Shown: in pieces, positions 8,617-17,094 of the stretch | How the letters are laid out: the number at the start of each line of letters is the position of its first letter | Position numbering within the stretch: the stretch's first letter is position 1 | From: Hymenobacter duratus | GTDB lineage: Bacteria; Bacteroidota; Bacteroidia; Cytophagales; Hymenobacteraceae | Direction: 5' to 3' | Assembly: GCF_014698995.1 (NCBI RefSeq) | Contig: NZ_JACWZZ010000001.1 | Location: forward strand, 186,001-250,000 | DNA: 64,000 nucleotides | Position numbers and translations under genes: made by a program | Notes under the pieces: model-generated | Told to the model about the DNA's origin: nothing | The model's database searches: none | Seen by the model: the letters and a program-made list of their open reading frames with translations, nothing else

Positions 8617-9801
8617 ATGCTCAACCGTCGCACGCTCCGCATCAAGGTCATGCAGGCCCTCTACGCCTACCATCAGGCAGTTGCGTCTGATTTTTCGCTG
8701 GCTAATGACCAGATTGCGGATGCTTTTGCGCCCGATCTTACCTCACCGGAGCCGCAGGACCGCCGCAAACTGCAAGGGCAGCGCAAGCTGGCCGAAGTAG
8801 TGCTGAAGGAGTGGTACAAGAGCGGCGAAGAGCCTGAAAAAGGCGACGATGCCGACGTGTACGGTGCCGTGCAGGATGCCATCAAATACTACCAGAAGGC
8901 GGTTGCCAAGGACGCCAACTTCTACGGCGGCCAGATGATTCATGCTGCCGAGAGCATCCACGACCAATACCTGCACCTGCTCAATATCCCGGAAGCGCTG
9001 CTGCAGGTAATTGAGGAAGACAAGGCCCGCGCGGCCCGCAAGCACATTGCGTCGGCTGAGCCGCAGCTGGATACCACTCGTCTGGAAGAAAACCAAGCAA
9101 TTCAGAAGCTCATCAGCAACACGCAGCTGCAGGCCCTCACCATTCGTCGCTCCCAGCAATGGCATGGCGAGGAGGAGATGGAGGCGGTGCGTGGCGCCTG
9201 GCGCAACGAAATGCGGCAGGACCCGGAAATAATCAGCTATCTGGCGGCTCCGGCCGGCAACTACGCCGAGGACCAGGAAATGCTGAAGCACCTCTTCAAG
9301 TCCTACGTGTTCAAGGGCGAAAGCCTGCCGCGTTACATCGAGGAAGACGACCTGAACTGGGAAGAAAACCGGTCCATTGTCAAGAACCTGGTGCTGAAGA
9401 CGGTGAAGATGCTCGATGAAGCCGCAACAGAGGAGCTGGAGCTAATGTCGCTGTCGGCGAACTGGACGGAGGACAAGGAGTTTGCGGAAAGCCTGTACAA
9501 GCAAACCCTGGCCGACGACGAGAAATACGAGAAGCTGATTGCCGAGTCGGTGCAGAACTGGGACGTGGAGCGTGTTGCCCTCACCGACAAGATTCTGCTG
9601 AAGATGGCCCTCTGCGAGATGCACCTGTTCCGGGGCATTCCGGTGAAAGTGACCATCAACGAGTATATCGAAATCAGCAAAATCTACAGCACTCCCAAGA
9701 GCAAGCAGTTTGTGAACGGGATTCTGGATAAATTGGCCCAGGATCTGACGGCCAGCGGCGCCATTCGCAAATCGGGCCGCGGCCTCTTGGACAACCAATA
9801 G
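8617..9801 (+). CDS. nusB: Transcription antitermination factor NusB, long Bacteroidota form
   Basis: The 394-residue protein begins MLNRRTLRIKVMQALYAY, the typical NusB opening, and ends with a second NusB-like helical part (VERVALTDKILLKMALCEM, VTINEYIEISKIYSTPKS, FVNGILDKLA). NusB binds boxA RNA with NusE/S10 and promotes processive rRNA transcription. E. coli NusB is about 139 residues; Bacteroidota proteins carry a long insertion between the first helices and the C-terminal half, as here. I start at the ATG at 8617; the open frame runs back to 8539, but that part is the inverted repeat. ytxH follows 87 bases later. Confidence 0.93.
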   Translation: MLNRRTLRIKVMQALYAYHQAVASDFSLANDQIADAFAPDLTSPEPQDRRKLQGQRKLAEVVLKEWYKSGEEPEKGDDADVYGAVQDAIKYYQKAVAKDANFYGGQMIHAAESIHDQYLHLLNIPEALLQVIEEDKARAARKHIASAEPQLDTTRLEENQAIQKLISNTQLQALTIRRSQQWHGEEEMEAVRGAWRNEMRQDPEIISYLAAPAGNYAEDQEMLKHLFKSYVFKGESLPRYIEEDDLNWEENRSIVKNLVLKTVKMLDEAATEELELMSLSANWTEDKEFAESLYKQTLADDEKYEKLIAESVQNWDVERVALTDKILLKMALCEMHLFRGIPVKVTINEYIEISKIYSTPKSKQFVNGILDKLAQDLTASGAIRKSGRGLLDNQ

Positions 9802-9888
9802 CCCCTGGGCCGGGCAACCTCGTAGGGGGCTGCTTCGTCTATTAAGGTGTTGTTTTCTCTCTTCCCACCACGCCACGTTTCCAATTTT

Positions 9889-10200
9889 ATGGGTAGCAAA
9901 ACCACTACCGGTATTCTGTGCTTCGCGGGCGGTGCCCTCACCGGGGCCGTCATCGGACTTCTGTACGCACCTGAGAAAGGCCGCGAAACCCGCAGCTGGC
10001 TGAGCTATCAGCTGGAAAAATACCGCGAGACGCTGGCCGACCTCACTGAGAACCTTGTTACGAGCCGCGCCGACCAAAGCCCCAGCTCTGCCAAGAGCGA
10101 AGGCCAGCGCGTGATTCAGGATGCCAAAAGCAAGGCCGAGCAGCTGCTCGGCGACGTTGATCAGCTCATCAACCAGATCAACTCCCGCAAAGGCAGTTGA
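9889..10200 (+). CDS. YtxH-domain small membrane-anchored protein
   Basis: The 103-residue protein has an N-terminal glycine-rich membrane segment (GILCFAGGALTGAVIGLLYAP) followed at once by EKGRETR, the standard YtxH/GvpP-like signature. The rest is a charged amphipathic helix rich in Lys, Glu and Gln, probably coiled coil. YtxH proteins are stress-linked in Bacillus, but their biochemical role is unknown. The ATG at 9889 is chosen because upstream codons in the same frame are unrelated to the family. It lies between nusB and the isocitrate dehydrogenase gene on the same strand. Confidence 0.85.
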   Translation: MGSKTTTGILCFAGGALTGAVIGLLYAPEKGRETRSWLSYQLEKYRETLADLTENLVTSRADQSPSSAKSEGQRVIQDAKSKAEQLLGDVDQLINQINSRKGS

Positions 10201-10220
10201 GAATGACGCCAGTGACCGAA

Positions 10221-10283
10221 ATGTGCTGATGCGCTGATTTGCAGGAGGCTTACTCCCACTCTGCAAACGGCACATCGGCACAT
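10221..10283. repeat. Imperfect 23-24 bp inverted repeat
   Basis: The arm starting ATGTGCTGATGCGCTGA (10221-10244) pairs imperfectly with 10261-10283. The outer and inner ends match exactly and the middle has a few mismatches and a one-base offset. It lies in the spacer before the isocitrate dehydrogenase promoter and resembles the other spacer-filling hairpins in layout, though not in sequence. Confidence 0.65.
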
Positions 10284-10311
10284 TTTTCATGTGCGGCACA
10301 TTCTGGCGTGG

Positions 10312-10319
10312 TACCTTTG
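10312..10319 (+). promoter_or_regulatory. -7 element TACCTTTG of the isocitrate dehydrogenase gene
   Basis: This perfect TANNTTTG lies 62 bases before the ATG at 10382. No good TTG is seen at the usual spacing; the nearest upstream is a T-rich run. Confidence 0.55.
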
Positions 10320-10381
10320 CGGCAACATAGCCGGCCGGTTGGGTCGGCTTCCCCATCTCCCCATCCCTCATTCATTACTTG

Positions 10382-11389
10382 ATGCATCTCATCACTCTCA
10401 TCCCCGGCGACGGCATTGGGCCGGAAATCACGAAAGCTGTAACCGACATTTTCGCTGCCGCCAAGGTGCCTGTGCAATGGGAAGAGCAGAACGCCGGCCA
10501 GACGACCTTCGACCAATCGGGCGAGTTGATTCCGCAGGCCTTGCTGACGTCGCTGGAGAAAAACCGCGTGGCCCTGAAAGGCCCCATCACGACGCCGGTA
10601 GGCAAAGGCTTCCGCAGCATCAACGTGACGCTGCGCCAGAAGTACGACCTGTACCAGAACGTGCGCCCTTCCAAAACCACCGACGGTATCAAGACGCGCT
10701 ACGAAGGCATTGACTTGGTCCTGTTCCGCGAGAATACCGAAGGCCTGTACTCGGGTCTGGAAGTGTACGATGAGCGGCTGGGCATTGCCGACTCGTTCAA
10801 CCGTATTACCAAAGAAGGCTCGCGCAAAATCTGCCGCGCCGCCTTTGCCTACGCCGATAAGCACGGCCGCAAGAAGGTAACGCTGGCTCACAAAGCCAAC
10901 ATCCTGAAAATGGCCGGCACCCTGATGCTGAACGCCTGCAAGGAAGCCAGCAACGAGTTTCCGCACATCGTGTTCGAGGACAAAATCATCGACAACATGT
11001 GCATGCAGCTCGTGAACAAGCCCGAGCAGTTTGATGTGGTCGTAACCACCAATCTGTTCGGCGACATCCTGTCGGACCTGTGCGCGGGCCTCGTGGGCGG
11101 TCTGGGTGTAGTAGCTGGCGCCAACATCGGCGACGATATGGCCATTTTTGAGGCCGTACACGGCTCGGCCCCGGACATTGCCGGCCAAGGCAAAGCAAAC
11201 CCTACGGCGCTGCTCCGTTCGGGTCTGATGATGCTCCATCACCTCGGTGAGCACACTTATGCCGACCAGATTGAGAAGGCGCTGGAAAAGACGCTCAAAG
11301 ACAAAGACAAGTGCACCGGCGACCTGGGCGGCAAAGCCACTACTACTGAGTTTGCCCAAGCAATTATTGCTAATTTGCAGAATGCATAG
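10382..11389 (+). CDS. NAD-type isocitrate dehydrogenase (isocitrate/isopropylmalate family)
   Basis: The 335-residue enzyme is of the short, mitochondrial-like class. It begins ITLIPGDGIGPEI. It has the substrate-binding arginine region NVTLRQKYDLYQNVRPSK, the RENTEG motif, the catalytic Lys in HKANI and the metal-binding aspartates of NLFGDILSDL. GSAPDIAGQGKANPTA near the end binds NAD. The reaction is isocitrate to 2-oxoglutarate and CO2 in the citric acid cycle. LeuB-type isopropylmalate dehydrogenase is the alternative, but RENTEGLYSGLE and the NVRPSK context favour isocitrate. ATG at 10382 is used rather than the adjoining TTG at 10379. Confidence 0.9.
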   Translation: MHLITLIPGDGIGPEITKAVTDIFAAAKVPVQWEEQNAGQTTFDQSGELIPQALLTSLEKNRVALKGPITTPVGKGFRSINVTLRQKYDLYQNVRPSKTTDGIKTRYEGIDLVLFRENTEGLYSGLEVYDERLGIADSFNRITKEGSRKICRAAFAYADKHGRKKVTLAHKANILKMAGTLMLNACKEASNEFPHIVFEDKIIDNMCMQLVNKPEQFDVVVTTNLFGDILSDLCAGLVGGLGVVAGANIGDDMAIFEAVHGSAPDIAGQGKANPTALLRSGLMMLHHLGEHTYADQIEKALEKTLKDKDKCTGDLGGKATTTEFAQAIIANLQNA

Positions 11390-11419
11390 GCAGCTGCCTA
11401 TGCCCACATTTTTCTTCGC

Positions 11420-11941
11420 ATGAAACGTATTCTTTTTCCTTCTTTCCTGCTTGCCGGTGCTTTGCTGGCAGGCGCCTGTTCCAACGATAAGACGGCCGAA
11501 GTCGGTACGGAGGGCATGAACGCCGCCGCTACGGAAGCCGCTGCCAACCCGACCGTTGACAACCCCAACGTGACGGCCGAAACGGAAGTAGCCAACCCCA
11601 ACGCGCCGGTAATGACCTTCGCCAAAACCGAGCACGACTTCGGCGACATCAAGCCCGGCGCTGTGGTAAAGCACACGTTTGAGTTTACGAACACCGGCAA
11701 AACGCCGCTGCTCATCGAGAATGCGCAGGCTTCGTGTGGTTGCACCACGCCTTCCTGGACCAAGGAGCCCGTGCAGCCGGGTGGCAAAGGCACGATTGAA
11801 GTGCAGTTCGACAGCCACGGTAAATCGGGTATCCAGAACAAGCAGGTGGCCGTGCGTGCCAACACCACGCCTAGCATCAACCAGATTTCCATCAAGACCA
11901 ACATCCTGCCCGATGGCGAGCAGGGCCCCGTTCGTCAGTAG
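11420..11941 (+). CDS. DUF1573-domain lipoprotein
   Basis: The 173-residue protein has a lipoprotein signal with Cys20 in LAGAC, so it is probably lipid-anchored. A Thr/Asn/Ala-rich linker runs to about residue 65. Then comes a DUF1573 immunoglobulin-like domain: HDFGDIKPG, VKHTFEFTNTGKTPLLIENAQASCGCTTP, the hallmark CGCT, and a closing strand QISIKTNI. The family is abundant in Bacteroidota and has no established biochemical function. It lies 30 bases after the isocitrate dehydrogenase gene and before yajC, in a gene order (DUF1573, yajC, YbbR, coaE) that I recall as common in the phylum. Confidence 0.9.
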   Translation: MKRILFPSFLLAGALLAGACSNDKTAEVGTEGMNAAATEAAANPTVDNPNVTAETEVANPNAPVMTFAKTEHDFGDIKPGAVVKHTFEFTNTGKTPLLIENAQASCGCTTPSWTKEPVQPGGKGTIEVQFDSHGKSGIQNKQVAVRANTTPSINQISIKTNILPDGEQGPVRQ

Positions 11942-11961
11942 AACATAGCAGGCAACTCAGC

Positions 11962-12010
11962 ATGAGGTGAAGCAAGGTTCTGGTTATCAAGGAGCCCTGT
12001 TTCACCTCAT
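11962..12010. repeat. 10-bp inverted repeat, possible terminator or attenuator
   Basis: ATGAGGTGAA (11962-11971) pairs with TTCACCTCAT (12001-12010) across a 29-base loop in the spacer between the DUF1573 gene and yajC. There is no T run, so termination is uncertain. Confidence 0.4.
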
Positions 12011-12058
12011 TGCCGTTTTCTGTTTTCCGGCTATCGTATTGCCTAATTGACCCTTCTC

Positions 12059-12391
12059 ATGTTTGCTACTCTTCTCCTGCAGGCAGCTGCGCCTTCTTCC
12101 GCCAACAGCTTCATGTCCTACCTGTTTCCGGTAGCCATTGCCGTAGTGCTTTACTTCTTCATGATCCGGCCCCAGCAGCGCAAAGTAGCCGAGGCCAAGA
12201 AGTTTCGCGAATCCATTGTGAAAGGCGCTACCGTGGTTACGATTGGGGGCCTGCACGGCAAAGTGCTTGACCTCACCGACGAAACGGTTATTATTGAGGT
12301 AGACCGGGGAACCAAGCTCAAGTTTGACCGCTCGGCTATTTCCCGCGAAGTGAAACCCGCCAAAGCTGTCGAAACGCCGCCAGTGGCCTAA
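12059..12391 (+). CDS. yajC: Preprotein translocase accessory subunit YajC
   Basis: The 110-residue protein has one membrane segment (YLFPVAIAVVLYFFMI) followed by the family signature RPQQRKVAEAKKF. Then comes a small beta domain (VVTIGGLHGKVLDL, VIIEVDRGTKLKF, RSAISREV). YajC joins SecDF in the inner membrane and helps protein export. I choose ATG 12059 over the TTG at 12047. The YbbR gene begins 15 bases after the stop, so the two are probably co-transcribed. Confidence 0.95.
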   Translation: MFATLLLQAAAPSSANSFMSYLFPVAIAVVLYFFMIRPQQRKVAEAKKFRESIVKGATVVTIGGLHGKVLDLTDETVIIEVDRGTKLKFDRSAISREVKPAKAVETPPVA

Positions 12392-12406
12392 TCCAGCCCT
12401 GTTTGT

Positions 12407-13375
12407 ATGCCCCTCGCTCGTTCTGCCCGTATGCTGCGCTGGTTCTTCAGCCCGTTCTACGGGCAGGAGCGTAGCTATTGGCGGGCCGTAACGGCATGCT
12501 TTCTGGCGGCCAGCACCTTCTGGCTGCTGAACGCCCTGAACAAGACGTATACCACCCGCATCACATATCCGCTGGCTTGGCGCTACGATGTATCGCGCTA
12601 CGTGCCCGTGAAGCCCCTGCCGACGGAAGTAGCCGTGAACGTAACCAGCCGTGGCTGGAAGCTGCTGCGCAAGCAGCTGATGCTGGACGTGAAGCCGGCT
12701 GAAATAACCCTGTACGCGTTGCCCAACACGCGCTACGTGACAGGCATGGCTGTGCGGCCGGCTCTGCAGGCAGCTATGGAGGGACTACAGTTCAATTACC
12801 TGATTTCGGACACGCTCTGGGTGGAGTTTGACCGGCTGGTGAGCCGCCGCCTTACGCTGGCCCTCAGCCCGGCTGCCGATGGCTCGGCGCTGCCCTTTGC
12901 GGCGCGCTTTATGCCGGCGCAGGTGCTGTTTCAGGGGCCGGCCAGGCAGGTAGAGGCGCTGGCCAACCCGTATCCGGTGCATCTGCCGCAGGCACCCGCC
13001 GGCAGCAGCAACGGCGACCTGAGCGTCCCGATTGGGGGGCCGGAGCTGGTGCAAACCAATGTGCAGGAAGTGCGGGTGCGCCTGCAGCCTCGTCCGCTGG
13101 TGAGCATTGCACTGGATGTGCTGCCGGAGCTGGCGGGCTTTCCGCCCGGCCGCGAATACCGACTGACCCCGGCTACGGTACGCGTGCGGCTGCAATGTTT
13201 TCCCGAAGATAGTGCCCGCCTCGACCGTAGCCAGGTGCGCGTGCAGCTGCATTACGGTCAGTTTTTCGGGCCTGACTCCAGCCTGCAGCCGGTGCTGGCG
13301 CAGGTGCCTGAGGTGGTGCGCGGCCGCCGCGTTATCACAAAGCTGGTGCGCATTGCCACGGTTCCCGCAGACTAG
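12407..13375 (+). CDS. YbbR-like domain protein
   Basis: The 322-residue protein has one N-terminal membrane anchor (around residues 27-47) and then extracytoplasmic beta-rich repeats. The segment ITYPLAWRYDVSRYVPVKPLPTEV and the later blocks with VLFQGPARQVEAL resemble YbbR modules. In Firmicutes YbbR/CdaR is an extracytoplasmic regulator of the c-di-AMP cyclase CdaA. In Bacteroidota such a protein commonly sits between yajC and coaE and its role is untested. Assignment rests on architecture and position; the repeats are diverged. Confidence 0.75.
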   Translation: MPLARSARMLRWFFSPFYGQERSYWRAVTACFLAASTFWLLNALNKTYTTRITYPLAWRYDVSRYVPVKPLPTEVAVNVTSRGWKLLRKQLMLDVKPAEITLYALPNTRYVTGMAVRPALQAAMEGLQFNYLISDTLWVEFDRLVSRRLTLALSPAADGSALPFAARFMPAQVLFQGPARQVEALANPYPVHLPQAPAGSSNGDLSVPIGGPELVQTNVQEVRVRLQPRPLVSIALDVLPELAGFPPGREYRLTPATVRVRLQCFPEDSARLDRSQVRVQLHYGQFFGPDSSLQPVLAQVPEVVRGRRVITKLVRIATVPAD

Positions 13376-13434
13376 CGGCACCCCGCTTGGCCTTCGCCTG
13401 CTTCTATCCACTTACTCAGTTCTCACAGTAGCGT

Positions 13435-14028
13435 ATGCGGCGGATCGGAATTACGGGCGGTATCGGCTCGGGAAAAAGCGTGGTCTGCCGGCTGTTCCAG
13501 GTGCTGGGCGTGCCCGTCTACGATTCCGATTTCCGGGCCAAGTGGGTGATGGTGAACGATGCGCAGCTCCGTGATGAACTGTTGGCTGCTTTCGGCCCGG
13601 AAACGTTTGACGACACCGGCCAGCTCAACCGCGCCCACATCAGCCGCCTCGCCTTCTCCGATCCGGCGCAGCTGGCCCGCCTCAATGCGTTGGTGCACCC
13701 CGCCGTCGGCCGTGATTTTGCGCTGTGGTCGGCAGACTGTGCGGCGCAGGGCCACGCCTACATTCTGAAAGAAGCGGCCTTGCTCTACGAATCGGGGGCT
13801 TACCGTCAGCTGGACCAGATTATCACGGTGTTTGCGCCGCTGGAAGTCCGGCAGGCGCGCGTGCTGCACCGCGACCCGCACCGCACCGCCGACGATGTGC
13901 TGGCTATTATCGGCAAGCAGATGAGTGAGGAGGAGAAGATGCAGCGCGCCGACCACCTCATCCGCAACGACGACCAGCACCTGCTGATTCCGCAGGTGCT
14001 ACGGCTGCACGAGCAGTTTGGTCGGTAA
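13435..14028 (+). CDS. coaE: Dephospho-CoA kinase
   Basis: The 197-residue protein performs the last step of coenzyme A synthesis, ATP-dependent phosphorylation of dephospho-CoA on the ribose 3'-OH. The P-loop GGIGSGKS is at residues 8-15. The CoA-binding segment VPVYDSDF follows, with HPAVG, KEAALLYESG and the lid region with RDPHRTADDV. The length is standard. It follows the YbbR gene by 59 bases on the same strand and is followed by a long inverted repeat. Confidence 0.95.
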   Translation: MRRIGITGGIGSGKSVVCRLFQVLGVPVYDSDFRAKWVMVNDAQLRDELLAAFGPETFDDTGQLNRAHISRLAFSDPAQLARLNALVHPAVGRDFALWSADCAAQGHAYILKEAALLYESGAYRQLDQIITVFAPLEVRQARVLHRDPHRTADDVLAIIGKQMSEEEKMQRADHLIRNDDQHLLIPQVLRLHEQFGR

Positions 14029-14050
14029 GTAGTGAAGGGGCAAAATAAAA

Positions 14051-14139
14051 CTGTCATCCTGAGCAACGCGAAGGACCTTCTCACGCTGCAACAACTTGTT
14101 CTGGCGTGGGAGGGTCCTTCGCGTTGCTCAGGATGACAG
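14051..14139. repeat. Dispersed-type inverted repeat with perfect 27-bp arms
   Basis: The arms 14051-14077 and 14113-14139 are perfect reverse complements. The word CTGTCATCCTGAGCAACG heads the left arm. Pairing continues inward after a short interruption (CACGC/GCGTG). Words of the TGTCATCCTGAG type are, to my knowledge, widely repeated between genes in several bacterial genomes, including Hymenobacter. Here it lies between convergent coaE and the acetyltransferase gene and could also act as a two-way terminator. Confidence 0.85.
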
Positions 14140-14163
14140 CCTTGGCTATTCGTTATCTGAAGC

Positions 14164-15336
14164 TTACCGGATAATAGGGCTGCGCTCGAAGGGCCGCTGC
14201 CGGTCGAAAAGGTAGCGGTACGTGACGTGCGTTTTGTAGATGCGGGCGCCAATGGAACGGGTCAGGGCGAGCATCCGGGGGTTGAAGTCGCCTATCCAGT
14301 TCATTTCGATTTCGGTGTAGCCAGCACGCATAAACTCGGCACGGGCGTGTACCATCATGGCACTTTCCACGCCTTTGCCCTGCCACTCCGGCACCACGCC
14401 AAAAATAACTCCGAACAGTTTTTTATCGGTTCGCTGCTCGTAGCGGCGCTTCTGCCACAGAAAGCGGAGCTTGTTCCAGAGGTTGAAATTGCGGCCCACC
14501 TGCTTAAAAATCTGGTTCAGCTCGGGCAGACTCACGAAGAAAGCCACCGGCTCTTCGTTGTGATAGGCAAACCAGAGTAGCCGCTCATCTAGCACGGGCT
14601 TCATCTGGCGCACCAGTTCGTGGGCTTTTTCCAGCGGCATGGCCGCAATGCCGCTGTGGTTGGCCCATGCTAGGTTGTACACGTGGTGAAAGTCGCGGGC
14701 CAGCTTGTCAGGGTCGCGCTTGCTGGCGTGCCGGAACTGGAAGGTCGGGTATTGCTCGGCATAGCGCACGGCGGCGGCGCTGAACGCCTGATGCAGCGGC
14801 ATGGCTACTTCGCGGTAGCAGGTATACTGCTTGAAATACACCTGAAACCCGTAGCCTTCAAACAGCTGCTGATAGTAGGGCGGGTGGTAGAACATGCCAT
14901 AGTTGGGCTCCGTGAAGCCCGCAACCAGCAGCCCCCAGTATCGGTCCCGCTCCCCAAAGTTGATGGGGCCATCCATGGCCGCCATGCCGCGCGCCGCCAG
15001 CCAGGTCTGGCTGGCTTCAAACAGTGTGTTGGCCGCCGTCTGGTCATCAATACACTCGAAAAAGCCCATGCCGCCGGTGGGCAGCGTGGCATCAGCGTGA
15101 GCGGTCTGCTGATTTACGAAGGCGGCTACCCGGCCAATTACTTCGCCGGCATCATCGGTTAGAATCCAGCGGATAGCTTCGCCGTGCTTGAAATTGACGT
15201 TTTTCTCAGGGTCGAAAACGGCTTCCAGCTCGTGGTCGAGCGGTGGAATCCAGTTGGGATGCTCCCGGTAGATTCGCTCCGCCAGGTCGCGGAACTGACG
15301 GGCACGGGTAGAGTCGGTGACTTCGAGCAGAGGCAT
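14164..15336 (-). CDS. GNAT-like acetyltransferase family protein, large form
   Basis: The 390-residue cytosolic protein has no signal peptide. The N-terminal part (LAERIYREHPNWIPPLDHELEAVFDP, then GEVIGRVAAFVN) and the central GPINFGERDRYWGLLV belong to a family of large GNAT-fold proteins common in Bacteroidota (YghO-like). The C-terminal part with WQGKGVESAMMVHA is a diverged acetyl-CoA-binding motif of the Q/RxxGxG/A kind. Substrate unknown. It is the last of three minus-strand genes with two GT39-like genes upstream, but a -7-like element at 15411-15404 suggests its own promoter. Confidence 0.75.
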   Translation of the reverse strand: MPLLEVTDSTRARQFRDLAERIYREHPNWIPPLDHELEAVFDPEKNVNFKHGEAIRWILTDDAGEVIGRVAAFVNQQTAHADATLPTGGMGFFECIDDQTAANTLFEASQTWLAARGMAAMDGPINFGERDRYWGLLVAGFTEPNYGMFYHPPYYQQLFEGYGFQVYFKQYTCYREVAMPLHQAFSAAAVRYAEQYPTFQFRHASKRDPDKLARDFHHVYNLAWANHSGIAAMPLEKAHELVRQMKPVLDERLLWFAYHNEEPVAFFVSLPELNQIFKQVGRNFNLWNKLRFLWQKRRYEQRTDKKLFGVIFGVVPEWQGKGVESAMMVHARAEFMRAGYTEIEMNWIGDFNPRMLALTRSIGARIYKTHVTYRYLFDRQRPFERSPIIR

Positions 15337-15403
15337 AGCAGGTGCTGTTGGGTAGAGGCTAAGGAACTGCCCGCCGATAAGCAGAGACTGGCGGACACGG
15401 GCC

Positions 15404-15411
15404 CGAAGGTA
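15404..15411 (-). promoter_or_regulatory. -7-like element TACCTTCG before the acetyltransferase gene
   Basis: On the minus strand, TACCTTCG lies 67 bases before the ATG at 15336, within the 84-base spacer to the upstream gene. No clear -33 was found. Confidence 0.4.
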
Positions 15412-15420
15412 AGAACAGAC

Positions 15421-17025
15421 TTACGGACGACGGAAAACGGACAGCACCTTGACACCTCCGGCCTGGATGGCATGCACTTCCGTTCCCAGCGAATCGAGGT
15501 AGGACTGCGGGTGCCAGCGGTAGCCGGCCAGGTAGTAGCGGGCCGTGCCGCCGGGCGTATACCGGATGCGGGCCCGGTCCTGCGGCGGTAGAATCAGGGA
15601 GTTGTTGTAGAGTGGATAGTGCCAGAACACGTTGACCGTCAGGGTCGGCGACGAATCGTGAGCCAGGATCCACTCCAGCCCCTGGCGGTAGCCCAGGCCC
15701 CAGTAGTCACGCTCGAAAAGCTGCTCGGCCACTTCGCCCGGCAGAAAGCTGAAATACACATTCTGATGCGGGTGCATCTGCACGATACGGATGGCAGTGT
15801 GGCCCGTTTCGAGCGCGCCCAGCCCGATGGCCAGCCGGGCGGTGGTGCGGCGCCAGCCGGTTTGCCTGCTTAGCTGCGCCAGCTGCCGGATGCCCTGCAC
15901 TGCCCAGAGCAACAGCGCCGGATAGATAAAGTACAGGTGCCGCCAGCCTTCATACACCACCGTATGCGTCAGCATCACTACCAGCATCGGACCCAGCAGC
16001 CAAAGCAGCAGCAGCACACCCGTACGGCCCGCGGGAGTGCGCAGGGCCGCCCGCCCGCGCAACCAGCCGTACCGTAGCGCGGCGCCTATGCCGGCCACTG
16101 CTGCCAGCGAGAACGGCAGCGGAATCGTGATGCCCATCCAGACCGGAATGTAGTGCCACGGCAGCTCGCCCACCAACAGAAACCGGCCCATGTAGAAGTT
16201 GGTGAAGCCCCACGGGTAGCGCACGGCGTGCGAACTAACCTCCAGCAGCTCCGGCAGCGAATGGGCCCACAGGTAGGGCCAGCCGGCCAGCACGCCCACC
16301 ACGGTAGCCCCAGCGTAGGCCAGCGCCACCTGCAGCAGCTGCCGAGCCGGAAGTGGCTCCGTGCCCCACCGCTTTTCCAGCCACAGCCCCACCACCGTAA
16401 ACAGCGCCAACTGCAGCCCCTGCACCCGGATGTCCATGGCCAGCGCTGTAGCCAAGCCGTGCACCAGCGCCCGGGCTACAGTAGGCCGCTGGCACAGGCG
16501 CAGCAACGTGAGCATGGCCAGCGTGAAAAAGGCCATGTACACAATGTCCTTTCCATTGTAGAAGCCCTCGGCAAAAAACCTGGGCGAAAGCACCAGCAGC
16601 CCGGCCCCAAGCAGCCCCCAGCGCCAGTCGCGCAGCCAGTGGCTCCCCAGCCGGTACAGCGCCCAGGCTCCTGTAGTGAAGATGCTGAATATCAGAAAGT
16701 GGCGCAGCAGGAAATAGGAGCGGGAATCGTGGTCGGTGAGCAGGTAGCTCAACACCACGGCGCTCATTTCGAACAGCGGCCCGTGATGGGCATCCGGGAA
16801 ATCCAGGATATCAGGCGTGGTGGCAAACGTAGGGTGACTCTGAATTGGGTGCGTGGCAGGCAGCAGTCTGGACGCAATGAACTTGAGGTTGACCAGCCCA
16901 TTGAGGTGGTTGTTCGTCTCGTCCCACGATACGCCGTAGTCACGGTGCAGCCAGGCACCCAGCAGCAGCAGAACCCCGAAAAAAATGCCCGTGCTCAGCC
17001 GGCGGGCGCTACTGGCAAGAAGCAT
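15421..17025 (-). CDS. GT39-like polytopic membrane protein, paralogue A
   Basis: The 534-residue protein has about 10 or more hydrophobic segments. The first loop carries RDYGVSWDETNNH, an Asp-Glu pair placed as in GT39/PMT-type enzymes that use polyprenyl-phosphate sugars. Residues around 150 have LSPRFFAEGFYNGKDIVYMA. The periplasmic tail ends YRWHPQSYLDSLGTEV and GGVKVLSVFRRP. Its neighbour at 17095-18708 has the same plan and a nearly identical tail, so the two are tandem duplicates. Sugar donor and acceptor are unknown. There are 69 bases between the pair and no terminator, so they are probably co-transcribed. Confidence 0.75.
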   Translation of the reverse strand: MLLASSARRLSTGIFFGVLLLLGAWLHRDYGVSWDETNNHLNGLVNLKFIASRLLPATHPIQSHPTFATTPDILDFPDAHHGPLFEMSAVVLSYLLTDHDSRSYFLLRHFLIFSIFTTGAWALYRLGSHWLRDWRWGLLGAGLLVLSPRFFAEGFYNGKDIVYMAFFTLAMLTLLRLCQRPTVARALVHGLATALAMDIRVQGLQLALFTVVGLWLEKRWGTEPLPARQLLQVALAYAGATVVGVLAGWPYLWAHSLPELLEVSSHAVRYPWGFTNFYMGRFLLVGELPWHYIPVWMGITIPLPFSLAAVAGIGAALRYGWLRGRAALRTPAGRTGVLLLLWLLGPMLVVMLTHTVVYEGWRHLYFIYPALLLWAVQGIRQLAQLSRQTGWRRTTARLAIGLGALETGHTAIRIVQMHPHQNVYFSFLPGEVAEQLFERDYWGLGYRQGLEWILAHDSSPTLTVNVFWHYPLYNNSLILPPQDRARIRYTPGGTARYYLAGYRWHPQSYLDSLGTEVHAIQAGGVKVLSVFRRP

Positions 17026-17094
17026 AGAAATGGACTGTGCATTAAAAGCGGATAAGTGGTCAGCAAGTCAGCCACGAAGATGCGAAGCCCCGTA

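Noticed and set aside
10250..11818. 522-residue minus-strand frame covering the isocitrate dehydrogenase and DUF1573 genes
   Set aside because: It is antisense to two well-supported genes and has no recognisable motif. It arises from third-position G+C bias.
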